DNA from: Liolophura sinensis
Taxonomy: Eukaryota; Mollusca; Polyplacophora; Chitonida; Chitonidae
DNA length: 64,000 bases
Reading direction: 5' to 3'
Assembly (NCBI RefSeq): GCF_032854445.1
Contig: NC_088298.1
Coordinates: 19,299,976 to 19,363,975 of the forward strand
The first letter of the stretch is position 1, and every line of letters starts with the position of its first letter. A model generated the notes under the pieces. The model did not search any database and was not told where the DNA came from. It was given only the letters and a program-made list of their open reading frames with translations. Below, piece by piece: positions 56,901-61,722 of this stretch. The position numbers and the translations under genes were made by a program.

Positions 56901-59754
56901 CGTGATTTTACAGCCTAATTCATGGGTATTTATAGATTTGCATGTGTTTATAAATCAAGTAAATCATACAAGTAAAAAAAAATATATAAGTGATGATGGT
57001 GACTTTTTTTTTTATTTACACAGCCTTTAAATAAATCACTTGATTAAATCAGTCTACTTGAACTTGAAGACTGCATATTCTATGTGTATTTTTAATTTGT
57101 AGATACAACTAACTAACATTGATTCTAGTATAAATCCAGTCATAGTTTCTAGAACTGAACTAATGTGTTGTCTTGAAGATTAGATTTAGACAGCATTTAG
57201 CATAATCATTTCTTGTGGCCATTGAAGAAATTATATTACCATTAGTCAGTAAAGAAATTATATTGCCTTAGTCATTGAAAAAACCATATTACTCTTAGAC
57301 AGTAAAGAACCCATATTACCCTTAGACAGTAAAAAGCTCATATTACCTTAGTCAGTAAAGAAACCATTTTGCATTAGTGAGTAAGGAAACCATATTACAT
57401 TAGTCAATAAAGAAACCATATTGTCATTAGCTATTATATTACCATTAGTCAGCAAAGAAATTATATTACCTTAGTCATTGAAGAAACCATATTACTCTTA
57501 GACAGTAAAGAACCCACATTACCCTTAGACAGTAAAAAGCTCATATTACCTTAGTAAAGAAACCATATTACATTAGAGAGTAAGGAAACCGTATTACATA
57601 AGTCATTAAAGAAACCATATTACATTAGAGAGTAAGGAAACTATTACATAAGTCATTAAAGAAACTATATTACTTTAGAGAGTAAGGAAACTGTATTACT
57701 TTAGAGAGTAAGGAAACTGTATTACATAAGTCATAAAAGAAACCATATGACATCAGTGAGTAAGGAAACCGTATTGAATAAATCATTGAAAAAACCAGAT
57801 TACCATTAGTCATTAATCCACCATTACTTCACTACACTAATTGTATAAAATAAAAAAGATTTATTTATGTAAGATTCATTCATTTAAAGTATTCATTGGT
57901 TTTTGTCCAGACTGCATGCTTTCTGGAGAATGCTGTTTTGAACCACAGTTCCCTGAGTTTGTAATAATTTTGTAGCAATATTTCTTGGCAATTTTTCAGT
58001 TTTGGATGATTGGTGAATGCATGGTTATGAATCTAATAGTTATTTTGAAGGCCTCAATTTCACCCAAGGAATAATTTGTTGACAATCAAATTTAAGACAA
58101 ATGACAAATTATGTTAAATTTGTCCTGTCATTAACCTTTGGAGTTATTTTGAATTTTATGCCTTGGAATCAAATTTCGAGTAATTGAACAGTTTCGACAA
58201 TTCTGTATATTAGCTAAAACTTAGGTCAAAGCTTGGTTGTATGTTTTACTGGGAGAACTTGAGGTCTGATGATACAAGTTGCATGCTTGTTGTGAATGGG
58301 TTGTTTGAACATATCAGAACTTGGTCAGGATGTGCACACTTTCCCAGTGTTCTCAAAGGTTTAAGTTGTCCAGAAACGTGGGGATTTGTTTTGGGTGGAA
58401 CATTTCTCATCAAGCCTGTTTGGACCCTCCACAAGAACATGAATTCAGATGATTCAGTTAGGAAAATTTTGTCCCAACGTCGTAGATTTTTACCCACGCT
58501 CAAATTGAACAGGTCTTTTGTCCAAGCAAACTGATTATTGAAGATGTCATATCCTTGGGGACATGATGGCTGAAGGATGCTGGCATTATAAGCATGCACT
58601 TCAAAATTGGTTATTGTTAACTTTCAGAATGCCAAAAGAAAACTTCTGCTTGATGATTATTGGTCAGAACTAAGGAATGTGGCTTTTCAAAATGAAACTT
58701 TTGTCGTAAAAAATGTGAATCTTTCAGTTGTTATTATTATATAGTTTTCCTAGTCTGGACAACAATATGTGTTAGTTTATTGGACAAATTTTTCATGATT
58801 TTAGTGAAGATTATATTTAGACAACTTCCTAAAGTTTGAGAGAGCAGTGATTTAAATTACCGAAAATTTGTTGAAAAGGTGCATCCTTATCTTAACAATG
58901 GATTTAAAACAAGACTTTTTTAGCTGATAGGTTGAGGAAGAGGGGAAAAAGTTGATAAATTTAGTAAGAGACAAATATTTTTTTGTGTATGTTCAAGCGC
59001 CCGTTGTTGTTAGTGTATGTGAACCCCTTGTTGTTAGTGTGTGTGAACCCCTTGCATGACCTTTGTGTTTTTCGTTGTGTTGCTTCAGAAAATGGGGAAT
59101 GCAATCCGTGCATTAGGACGTATGGCTGCTTTGCAAAGAGCGATGCATAATTCCCGAAGTTCCTCGCCTGTTCCCAACGAGTCCAAGTGTGATGACCCAG
59201 CAACTAACAACAACAACAACAACGACTTGCTTGTGTCGTCTGGCGTGAATTCCAAGTCCAGTGCACTCCATTCTTCTTCCTTTAAGGTGGATCAAATGCA
59301 GGAGAATTTCCGCAAACTGCGAGAGGACCATGCAGACGACAGCGATTCTGAAATCGAGACAAAACGCCGCACTTTGACATCAGCGCACTCTAAGGACTCT
59401 GGTATTGACACCTATAAGGACAAGGACTCGTACAGTTCAATGACGGACTTGTCCGCTGGTGGAGGAGCACTGGAATTCCTTCAGCAAATGGAGGACATGG
59501 AAGTTGTCAGTGGCGACGTGGTTCTCTTCAAAGTGTGCGTGACAGGAAGACCCGAACCGACCATCACCTGGTTTAAAGGCAAATCCGAGATCACCCCTAG
59601 CCGACGCTGCATAATGGACTCTACCGACGGTGGTGAGCACACGTTGAAAATCAAAGACGTTACGCCTGAAGACGCCGGCGAGTACAAATGCTCTGCGGTA
59701 AACGCGACAAGTCAAGTGATGTGCGCTGCCAATATGACGGTGGTCAGCATTTAG
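19048..59754 (+). CDS. MYLK: Smooth-muscle-type myosin light chain kinase, long isoform (spliced, predicted about 3,106 aa)
   Basis: Gene-level entry. Giant exon 19048-23926 joined in phase 1 to 37770-37836 and then to every downstream exon to the stop at 59752-59754. Order: 1,626-residue disordered Ser/Arg/Asp-rich region, Ig1-Ig5, two DFRxxL motifs, Ig6-Ig7, FnIII, kinase, calmodulin-binding helix, Ig8. All 24 junctions keep frame. The kinase phosphorylates myosin regulatory light chain in response to calcium/calmodulin, and DFRxxL motifs bind actin filaments in vertebrate MLCK. The N-terminal extension resembles no domain I know. Long MLCKs with disordered N-termini exist (vertebrate 210-kDa MLCK, fly Stretchin-Mlck), but sequence similarity there is not claimed. 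The joining of the giant exon is inferred from its donor and phase. Confidence 0.65.
21358..21534 (+). repeat. 54-bp coding minisatellite, 3.3 copies
   Basis: Units at 21358, 21412 and 21466 with a partial fourth at 21520. Each encodes 18 residues of the form DREIGNAVSRRDRGNDKA with one to four substitutions. The length is a multiple of three, so copy-number change would not shift the frame. Confidence 0.92.
24064..24155 (+). mobile_element. tRNA-like SINE head fragment, + orientation
   Basis: A box A-like TGGCCCAGGTGGTCAGC and box B-like GTGAGTTCAAATCC are followed by AGCTCATGCTGG, the same head seen inverted at the right end of the SINE at 24246-24470. The body is missing. Not a functional tRNA gene: no acceptor-stem pairing is evident. 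Confidence 0.6.
24246..24470 (-). mobile_element. SINE, near full length, inverted
   Basis: It reads tail to head on the + strand: TTGAGAATATTTC, ATTATGGTGGGAGGAAACC, CCCACGACCATGAGCAGGTT, CCTTCCCACATACAGCCGGA, then CATGAGCTGGCATTGAACTC of the tRNA-like head. It shares its body with the copies at 526, 28106, 35386, 39917, 50661, 51304 and 63388. An internal 9-10 bp duplication (AAAGCCAGC) is present. Confidence 0.75.
27100..27235. repeat. About 33-bp minisatellite, four copies
   Basis: Units of the form CTGGAAAACATATAGG followed by TTCTTGGAAATG repeat from about 27100 with several mismatches. Confidence 0.75.
28106..28268 (-). mobile_element. 5'-truncated SINE with 12-bp target-site duplication
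   Basis: The body runs tail-first (TTATTTATTTCATAAGTGTT, GCCGTACTCAAGAATATTTT, GGAGGAAACCGGGCAGAGCG). It is flanked by AAGATCTTTATT at 28106-28117 and 28257-28268. The head is absent, as expected for incomplete reverse transcription. Confidence 0.82.
29050..29486. mobile_element. Perfect 37-bp inverted repeats flanking 363 bp
   Basis: 29050-29086 (starting GGTTTTATAAAATTCAACTC) is the exact reverse complement of 29450-29486. No ORF of merit inside. The perfect arms suggest a recently mobile non-autonomous DNA element, or a hairpin-forming transcript segment; I do not recognise the family. Confidence 0.7.
29566..29640 (+). repeat. Dispersed repeat, inverted partner at 32402-32475
   Basis: CATGTTGGATCCATATTAAC and its flanks match the reverse complement of 32402-32475 at roughly 80 percent by eye over about 70 bases. 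The two copies are about 2.8 kb apart in opposite orientation. Confidence 0.6.
32182..32344 (+). CDS. MYLK: Alternative first exon of the short MLCK
   Basis: ATG at 32182 in context CAAAATGA (A at -3) opens 54 codons plus one base before the donor gtattg at 32345. The peptide starts MSARDKPVLRRYNPQG and ends KKTFRNSIYLNF; it is basic and Ser/Gln-rich with no known domain. The phase-1 end matches the acceptor at 37770 exactly, the same as the giant exon. It is too short to stand out as an ORF. An in-frame stop follows a few codons past the donor. Confidence 0.6.
32182..59754 (+). CDS. MYLK: Smooth-muscle-type myosin light chain kinase, short isoform (spliced, predicted 1,534-1,561 aa)
   Basis: Gene-level entry. 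First exon 32182-32344, then 37770-37836 and 22 further exons to TAG at 59752-59754; the exon lengths sum to 4,605 coding bases, or 1,534 residues without the two optional microexons. Approximate layout: Ig1 130-222, Ig2 235-326, Ig3 335-425, Ig4 440-531, Ig5 540-630, DFRSVL 642-647, DFRKVL 682-687, Ig6 700-787, Ig7 805-900, FnIII 902-1000, kinase 1030-1288, calmodulin-binding 1305-1330, Ig8 1441-1532. Domain order, DFRxxL motifs, the HLDLKPEN catalytic loop and the ARRKWQ calmodulin site together identify smooth-muscle MLCK. Expected function: calcium/calmodulin-dependent phosphorylation of myosin regulatory light chain on actin filaments. Unlike vertebrate telokin, there is no acidic tail after Ig8. 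Confidence 0.85.
32402..32475 (-). repeat. Dispersed repeat, inverted partner of 29566-29640
   Basis: TAATATGGATCCAACATGAC and its flanks are the reverse complement of the 29566 copy with scattered mismatches. It lies just inside the intron after the 32182 exon. Confidence 0.6.
32962..33153 (+). pseudogene. Mariner/Tc1-type transposase, C-terminal remnant
   Basis: The frame ends TVKEIRDSISSWKKRLRAVN, REYGGPIDHLFK, stop. The pattern W..(I/V)..E.IR.SI..WKKRL.AV...GG.I.H(I/L)F is the C-terminal signature I know from mariner-superfamily transposases. The catalytic DDE/D region and N-terminus are not found upstream, so this is a fragment. The following 220 bases up to a GGCCACCCGATATATG-type end near 33375 may be the element's 3' flank. 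Confidence 0.5.
35386..35560 (-). mobile_element. Decayed SINE, inverted
   Basis: Recognisable pieces in order: GCACTCAAGAATATTATTGA, CCACAACCATCCGCAGGTTG, CCAGACCTTCACATTTATGA, ACTAGACTTGAACTCACAGC. Several internal gaps relative to the other copies. Confidence 0.6.
36296..36437. repeat. 70-bp tandem duplication
   Basis: ATAGGGCACAGTTATGATGG through GATGTGGGGGGCTCAGTTCT occurs twice, starting near 36302 and 36372, with a few substitutions. Confidence 0.85.
37530..37556. repeat. (AAT)n microsatellite
   Basis: About nine AAT/TAA units. Confidence 0.85.
37770..37836 (+). CDS. MYLK: Shared exon 2, Ser-rich linker
   Basis: Acceptor tctttgcag, donor gtaagt. It enters in phase 1 and leaves in phase 2, encoding GRSRSTNGSIASTSSSTDLP plus R. 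It is the common landing site for the 19048 and 32182 first exons. RSRS and the Ser run are potential phosphorylation sites; no domain. Confidence 0.75.
38371..38512 (+). mobile_element. 5'-truncated SINE, + orientation
   Basis: TCTGCCAGCAACCTGTGGAT, GGGTTTCCCCCAGGCTCTGT, AAGTGAAATATTTTTGATTA, then a GGCGTAAAACAC..CAAATAAAT tail. It ends only about 68 bases upstream of the next exon. Confidence 0.75.
38580..38886 (+). CDS. MYLK: Exon: linker and first half of Ig1
   Basis: Acceptor ccttccag; donor gtgaag. One base completes a Gly codon, then 102 codons to a phase-0 end. The linker holds QNQGYQQKIVNIDFASEQSS. Ig1 begins PPEFIIKPRRQLGDEGETAR, with the core Trp in PELSWEFKGK. The usual B-strand Cys is replaced (ARFKASF), so Ig1 cannot form the canonical disulfide. 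Confidence 0.85.
39256..39385 (+). CDS. MYLK: Exon: second half of Ig1
   Basis: Acceptor tttttacag; donor gtaaga. Phase 0 in, phase 1 out. Encodes IYKKDDFHFLEVQSLVMEDA, then GKYTCFIRNSAGEA and the G-strand ANLEVF. Tyr corner and F-strand Cys are present. Confidence 0.88.
39582..39648 (-). mobile_element. 5'-truncated second SINE family (GTGAGTG tail) with 10-bp duplication
   Basis: GTGAGTGAGTGAGTGCTTGG, GGTTTAACGTCGTACTCAAC, TTTCAGTCATATGACGACGA is the reverse complement of the 3' end of the full SINE at 61759-62079. It is flanked by AATTATATGT at 39572-39581 and 39649-39658. Confidence 0.75.
39655..39735. repeat. (GTAT)n microsatellite
   Basis: Tetranucleotide GTAT/TGTA run with TGTT interruptions, directly after the truncated SINE. 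Confidence 0.9.
39836..40256. mobile_element. MITE family A, copy 1, carrying a nested SINE
   Basis: The left end CTGTAATTCTTCAACCTTTT and right end ATGCGAAAAGGTTGAGGAAT (then TAGGATA) are inverted repeats of about 25 bp. The inside shares CTGAAACTGGCCAATCCAAC and TCCAAAATCAAATTAAAAAT with copies at 43754 and 61723. A truncated SINE (39917-40072) interrupts it. Confidence 0.78.
39917..40072 (+). mobile_element. 5'-truncated SINE nested in the MITE, 14-bp target duplication
   Basis: Body from GTGGGAAGGTCTGCCAGCAA to CACCAATCAAATAAATAAAT. The MITE sequence ATTATTCTGGTTTG is duplicated on both sides (39903-39916, 40073-40086), so the SINE landed after the MITE. Confidence 0.85.
40407..40520 (+). 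CDS. MYLK: Exon: first half of Ig2
   Basis: Acceptor tctacag, donor gtaagt, phase 1 to phase 1. A short Lys/Ser linker (NPKSTKSKSSPPVFETEL), then the B-strand with Cys (NVCLECRVK). Confidence 0.87.
40881..41078 (+). CDS. MYLK: Exon: second half of Ig2
   Basis: Acceptor tttgaag after a T-rich tract, donor gtaagt, phase 1 to phase 1. Encodes HDCEVKWYCDGELL (core Trp), ADFGGCYECVVKNAGG (Tyr corner, F-strand Cys) and SSATLTVE. Confidence 0.88.
42351..42449 (+). CDS. MYLK: Exon: first half of Ig3
   Basis: Acceptor aatttcag, donor gtcagt, phase 1 to phase 1. Encodes ALPKSFPPKFTQQLRSQTLE then DGQRLIFHAIVT. The B-strand position normally holding Cys is not Cys. Confidence 0.85.
42659..42856 (+). 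CDS. MYLK: Exon: second half of Ig3
   Basis: Acceptor atttccag, donor gtgggt, phase 1 to phase 1. Encodes SPQPSIKWFRNSREI (core Trp), LPEDSADFMCLAQNEAGEA and KATLTVM. The usual Tyr of the Tyr corner is Phe. Confidence 0.87.
43212..43328 (+). CDS. MYLK: Exon: first half of Ig4
   Basis: Acceptor catcgacag, donor gtgcgt, phase 1 to phase 1. Encodes NESAAPSEVRKEAPRFLREL then VKDGERVEMVVEVE; no B-strand Cys. Confidence 0.85.
43754..43970. mobile_element. MITE family A, copy 2
   Basis: Left end CTGTTATTCTTCAACCTTTC, right end GAAAAGGTTGAGGAATTAGG. The inside shares CCAACCAATGTAGTTTGTCT with copy 1. No nested insertion, so it shows the empty structure of about 215 bp. Confidence 0.78.
44127..44295. 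mobile_element. Small inverted-repeat MITE, second member of the 4323 family
   Basis: TTTAAAGGGATACAGAATAT at the left, GATTCTGTATCCCTTTAAAG at the right. The ends match 4323-4432 while the interior differs. It ends 71 bases before the next exon. Confidence 0.7.
44367..44567 (+). CDS. MYLK: Exon: second half of Ig4
   Basis: Acceptor acccacag, donor gtaaat, phase 1 to phase 1. Encodes TPPIDVVWVRNNKEIP (core Trp), FPEDSGTYSCEIYNDFG and QCKLTVQ. Confidence 0.88.
44867..45033 (+). CDS. MYLK: Exon: first half of Ig5
   Basis: Acceptor aatttcag, donor gtaagt, phase 1 to phase 0. Encodes APEFIVKPKTVQTEEGCPVT, FSCQVKGNPTPTVEWEINGK and VVPGRRVR. Canonical Cys and Trp are present. Confidence 0.88.
45186..45475. 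repeat. Minisatellite built from the SINE 3' tail, six units of about 40-60 bp
   Basis: Repeated units of GAGTGAGTGCTTGGGGTTTA ACGTCGTAT followed by CTAAGATGAAGA. The unit core is the reverse complement of the 3' terminus of the SINE at 61759-62079; the longest GAGT run is near 45320-45352. Confidence 0.82.
45838..46025 (+). CDS. MYLK: Exon: second half of Ig5 and first DFRxxL motif
   Basis: Acceptor tatttag, donor gtaaga, phase 0 to phase 2. Encodes VSQQGEDHRLDIPHSICGDS, GRYTCVVSNSEG, ASLNVTPTAS, then EQTDFRSVLKS. DFRSVL (46000-46017) matches the DFRxxL F-actin-binding motif of smooth-muscle MLCK. Confidence 0.88.
46307..46571 (+). CDS. MYLK: Exon: second DFRxxL motif and first half of Ig6
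   Basis: Acceptor ctccag, donor gtaatt, phase 2 to phase 0. A Ser/Gln linker (IGSQDSTESIQSVQSEKSDK), DFRKVL at 46401-46418, then Ig6: RRPKFKTLLQDQKTKEGGEV, TLECEVKGVPPATISWSVGG. The two DFRxxL motifs lie 40 residues apart on either side of an intron. Confidence 0.88.
48007..48154 (+). CDS. MYLK: Exon: second half of Ig6
   Basis: Acceptor gaccttcag, donor gtagga, phase 0 to phase 1. Encodes ESKYFRMSYEDNIAHLLIAE, EDEGEYTCTAENVAGSA and DLYVE. It follows a 1.4-kb intron in which I see no other feature. Confidence 0.88.
48603..48797 (+). CDS. MYLK: Exon: linker and first half of Ig7, with repeated donor copies after it
   Basis: Acceptor tttcttcag, first donor gtaggc at 48798, phase 1 to phase 1. 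Encodes the linker ASDSDGKLNTTKSSDQVEAP, then VKIRSRFSGEPAPKIMWFHN and KSSLKA. No B-strand Cys. The last 46 bases, the donor and 26 intron bases are tandemly repeated four times, so the exon could also end at 48869, 48941 or 49013 with frame preserved. Confidence 0.82.
48752..49039 (+). repeat. MYLK: 72-bp tandem repeat spanning an exon end and its splice donor, four copies
   Basis: Copies start at 48752, 48824, 48896 and 48968 (GCTCCTAAGATAATGTGGTT, later GCTCCCAAG). Donors GCAG|GTAGG lie at 48797, 48869, 48941 and 49013; the fourth reads GTAGCC. The frame is open through all copies, ending in TAA at 49025-49027. Each extra copy would add 24 residues. Confidence 0.95.
49359..49502 (+). CDS. 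MYLK: Exon: second half of Ig7
   Basis: Acceptor ttatccag, donor gtgggt, phase 1 to phase 1. Encodes NRVKIETRRDVSTVTVTDIL, PSDGGKYILVIENIAG and ASVNVE. The F-strand Cys is Leu, so Ig7 lacks both canonical cysteines. Confidence 0.87.
49617..49789 (+). CDS. MYLK: Exon: first half of the FnIII domain
   Basis: Acceptor ttgttgtag, donor gtaagg, phase 1 to phase 0. Encodes VPNPPAGKPHVSSVTKTSII, LTWYGPAYDGGSQITNYRVE and MWKTLTSTCK. Trp and the YDGGS..NYRVE pattern are typical of titin/MLCK FnIII domains. Confidence 0.9.
50139..50295 (+). CDS. MYLK: Exon: second half of the FnIII domain
   Basis: Acceptor tgtttcag, donor gtatgt, phase 0 to phase 1. Encodes NTSYQAINLTPDTEYQFRIS, AGNKHGLSDAGQVSEPVVT and an acidic ending (EPKSEPESE). 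Confidence 0.9.
50402..50470. repeat. Minisatellite of 9- and 12-bp units
   Basis: Alternating ATTCTGATA and ACACTGATA units, about seven or eight in all, in the intron after the FnIII domain. Confidence 0.88.
50568..50609 (+). CDS. MYLK: Candidate 42-bp microexon between FnIII and kinase
   Basis: ctctctttag before, gtaaga after; phase 1 to phase 1, length divisible by 3. Adds the 14 residues EKYFPCLADPHKYK (the first codon is completed from the previous exon). Good splice sites and perfect symmetry support a cassette exon, but it is short enough that chance cannot be excluded. Confidence 0.45.
50661..50802 (-). mobile_element. SINE copy, inverted, 10-bp target duplication
   Basis: TTATTTGATTGGTGTTTTAC, ATTATGGTGGGAGGAAACTG, CCATCCACAGGTTGCTGCCA, flanked by AAGAGTTGTT at 50651-50660 and 50803-50812. 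The head is missing. Confidence 0.82.
51304..51436 (+). mobile_element. 5'-truncated SINE, + orientation
   Basis: CCTGCAGATGGTCGTGGGTT, CTGCCCGGTTTCCTCCCACC, then GGCGCAAATTGCCAATCACA. Possible 7-bp duplication AGTATAC on both sides. Confidence 0.72.
52002..52040 (+). CDS. MYLK: Candidate 39-bp microexon between FnIII and kinase
   Basis: cacttccag before, gtaaaa after; phase 1 to phase 1. Adds the 13 residues DIIPSLLLAYDEK. Like 50568-50609 it is symmetric and could be included independently, giving up to four linker variants ahead of the kinase. Confidence 0.5.
52626..52802. mobile_element. MITE-like block, copy 2 (related to 3235-3410)
   Basis: TACCCTAATTCTTCAACCTT, ACCAATATTTGGAAACATTC, TTTTTAGCATCATTTTCATG follow the same order as in copy 1. 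Confidence 0.6.
53180..53267 (+). CDS. MYLK: Exon: start of the kinase domain
   Basis: Acceptor tctttcag, donor gtaagt, phase 1 to phase 2. Encodes ELPFEPRDVKVRTDTLFEDE then YELKEELG, the beta-1 strand leading into the glycine loop, which is completed in the next exon. Confidence 0.93.
53376..53695. repeat. 79-bp minisatellite, four copies
   Basis: CTTCAGTTTGTGCACAGTGG recurs at 53386, 53465, 53544 and 53623, exactly 79 bases apart. It is inside the intron between the first two kinase exons. Confidence 0.93.
53807..54007 (+). CDS. MYLK: Exon: kinase N-lobe (Gly loop, catalytic Lys, helix C)
   Basis: Acceptor acatttcag, donor gtaagt, phase 2 to phase 2. Encodes GKFGNVHRC (Gly-rich loop), WAAKIIK (ATP-binding Lys), IRQEIQVMNSLRHPKLL (helix C Glu) and MVLVMEY (hinge). 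All N-lobe catalytic residues are present. Confidence 0.95.
54867..55208 (+). CDS. MYLK: Exon: kinase C-lobe core
   Basis: Acceptor ctttcag, donor gtaagt, phase 2 to phase 2. Encodes AGGELFERI, HLDLKPENIL (catalytic loop, the MLCK-type HLD form), IIDFGLAR (magnesium-binding DFG), LGTPEFIAPEV (APE) and DMWSLGVVCYVL. HLDLKPEN and the Gly-Thr-Pro-Glu-Phe sequence are typical of the MLCK/titin/DAPK group. Confidence 0.96.
55402..55554 (+). CDS. MYLK: Exon: kinase C-lobe, helix F/G region
   Basis: Acceptor tttttcag, donor gtaagt, phase 2 to phase 2. Encodes LSGLSPFLGDSDPETLVNVT and FDDDSFNDISDDAKNFIERL. The SGLSPF..D.D.ETL.NVT and ISDDAK.FI patterns are as in vertebrate MLCK. Confidence 0.95.
55885..56008 (+). 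CDS. MYLK: Exon: end of kinase and calmodulin-binding start
   Basis: Acceptor tgttccag, donor gtatgg, phase 2 to phase 0. Encodes RMTVHQCLKHKWLAQD (last kinase helix), the basic autoinhibitory linker RLRLKRLNTRNLKQF, and MARRKWQ, the first half of the calmodulin-binding site. ARRKWQK is the hallmark of smooth-muscle MLCK. Confidence 0.95.
56009..59088 (+). other. MYLK: 3.1-kb intron inside the calmodulin-binding segment
   Basis: No exon recognised. AT-rich, with a minisatellite at 57205-57815. In vertebrates an intronic promoter at this end of the gene makes telokin; I see no clear promoter here. Confidence 0.5.
57205..57815. repeat. Irregular minisatellite, about 20 units of 25-40 bp
   Basis: Units of the form TTAGTCAGTAAAGAAACCAT ATTACC vary in length and sequence. 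Higher-order blocks of about 240 bp also recur (ATTACCATTAGTCAG near 57236 and 57431). Confidence 0.85.
59089..59754 (+). CDS. MYLK: Terminal exon: second half of calmodulin site, Ser-rich linker, C-terminal Ig8 (telokin-like)
   Basis: Acceptor ttgcttcag, phase 0; stop TAG 59752-59754. It starts KMGNAIRALGRMAALQRAM, completing the calmodulin-binding helix. A linker follows with an Asn run at 59206-59223 and KDSGIDTYKDKDSYSSMTDL. Ig8 begins at EFLQQMEDMEVVSGDVVLFK and shows GRPEPTITWFKGKSE and TPEDAGEYKCSAVNA. It ends TVVSI without the acidic tail of vertebrate telokin. The B-strand Cys is displaced by one residue (FKVCVTG). An ATG is the second codon (59092). Confidence 0.94.
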   Translation, partial: KMGNAIRALGRMAALQRAMHNSRSSSPVPNESKCDDPATNNNNNNDLLVSSGVNSKSSALHSSSFKVDQMQENFRKLREDHADDSDSEIETKRRTLTSAHSKDSGIDTYKDKDSYSSMTDLSAGGGALEFLQQMEDMEVVSGDVVLFKVCVTGRPEPTITWFKGKSEITPSRRCIMDSTDGGEHTLKIKDVTPEDAGEYKCSAVNATSQVMCAANMTVVSI

Positions 59755-61500
59755 ACGTGTAAATAATAAGACACCCATGATAAGAACGACCTCGGGCTAA
59801 ACGCCTTGGAGGCCTGTTCATATTTAAATTTTTATGAAATAATTTAATGTATTATATTTGAAGTCACAGTCTCGGTGGTATAGTGGGCAATACGATAATA
59901 TGCAAATATGGATGTGTTCAACAGAAAGATTGCCTGTTAAAATGTTGTGTTTTTTTTTTTCCTATTTTGGAGACGGAGAACATACCTTATGTTTGTAGAC
60001 TTCCAAGATAATTGAATCTAAACTGTGATAACGACTTGATTGGTCAGTTGATTCTGGCCAATGAGTGAAGACTTGGCCCACCGGATGTGTCTCATGATTC
60101 ACAAGGACAAATTCTATTGGTGCTTATTTGCAAAACCGGGGGTGGGAGTTTAACATGTAAAGTCTCATTAAAGGGAGAAAACCTTGCATAAAAGGGAAGT
60201 AACCCTGTCAACGAAAGTGCCTTTCGGTTTTTACCCTCACAAGTGACACCCCATATTTTGTCGATACCTGAAAAACTTTGTGTGTTCATGTCAGGCTTTT
60301 GAATGTATCTTTTTATCCATTTTTTTTTTACTTTTTGAAACATTTTTTTAATATTGATCTATGCAATCTTCTCTTATTGACTCTAGCTAGTGATGTGGAT
60401 GGTAGCTTGAAGTGACTCTTTCTGTGTAAATGTTACTGTACGGTGTAGGAAACAACCCCATTTTTCTTAACCTTTTTTTTTAAATCCCAACAGTTCGTGT
60501 GTGCCATGCGTGTTGCCATGGATACTCCAAACATGTCGAGACGCTTAGATCTTGTCAGGACTTGCCCCAACGTGCTAAGCTGTAATGTAGATGAAAAACT
60601 GTAGAAAAAAAAAATGTCCAAACGTTGAGGATTTCCTGGCAACATCGAATGTTAACAACTTTTCGAAACAGACCCTCAAATTTGACACCCTGACTTGTCA
60701 CGGCATAGTTTGGATTGGTTCATGGCATCGTCGCAATTTCCCCTGGCGATCTGCTCGCGCAGTCGCAATATCTGCCCACAGCTATACTGCGCAATAAAGC
60801 TGCAGATGGATTTGTCATCCTGGTTTTCTTTTTTTTTTTGCTTTTTGGGGTTTTGTTTTTTTATTTTTTTTATTGAAAAAAAGGCAAAAATTTTGTAGAT
60901 ATTTTGTGAGATCTGTATATGTTAAGTTGTAGTAATTTAATGATGTTAGTTGTTATTCCGTCGAGGAAATTTCACAATACTGTGATCAGATATTATAGGC
61001 CTTTTATCCCGTCTAATATAATAGTAATAATAATAATAAAATTTTGTTTTATATATTTATATATATATATATGTAAACCGCAAATATAAGGTTGTGGATA
61101 TTAACAATACATTTTAAGCATAAATGTTCAACTGTAGTCACCGGATACGCTACGCTTTGGATTGCCTCTCCTCTTGAGGATTTCTGCTTTTTGTGGTAAA
61201 ATTTAAAATATTATTACTCCCGTTTTTTTTTTTCACTTTTTTTTGATGTTTGTTTTAAACCGGGCACTGTGAAAGACCGTCATAGCAGCATCTTATGTTC
61301 CGTGAAGTGTTTATACACTATATAGACTTTTTTTTTTTTTTAACTATTCAATTTTATATTTTAATTTTCTATGGAGTTTTACATGTTTGTCGCATTGTGG
61401 TTGTGTTCACTAGTGTAGAATTTACCCAGGTCTTCACATGCCCGGCATCTGCTTGTTTCTTACACTGTACATCGTCCTCTAGCAAAAATAAATGCATTAT
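59755..61500 (+). other. MYLK: 3'UTR of MLCK
   Basis: AT-rich, T-runs, no ORF of merit. Candidate AATAAA signals at 60793-60798 (GCGCAATAAAGC), 61035-61040 and 61487-61492. Which is used cannot be told from sequence. Confidence 0.55.
60793..60798 (+). promoter_or_regulatory. MYLK: Probable polyadenylation signal AATAAA
   Basis: First canonical hexamer after the stop, about 1.04 kb downstream, followed within 30-50 bases by T-rich sequence. Confidence 0.5.
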
Positions 61501-61722
61501 TGCTTTACCTTTTTTTTGTTTGTCCTTCTTTTCTATTTGTGAATTTCTCCTTTGATGTGGGAGAGAAGAAGGATTGTGGTCACACAAGGTTAAAATGCTT
61601 ATGTTTCAAGAACTCACAGGTGAACTGCAACACGTTTAATTTTCACAAAAATTGTTGTCAGCAAGCTCTTCCTATCATTTAGATTGTCAGTTTTCTCTGT
61701 GAAAATAAGTCAGTGTTTTCAG

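Noticed and set aside
57205-57815. CRISPR-like array
   Set aside because: Eukaryotic intron; units vary in length and have no unique spacers of constant size.
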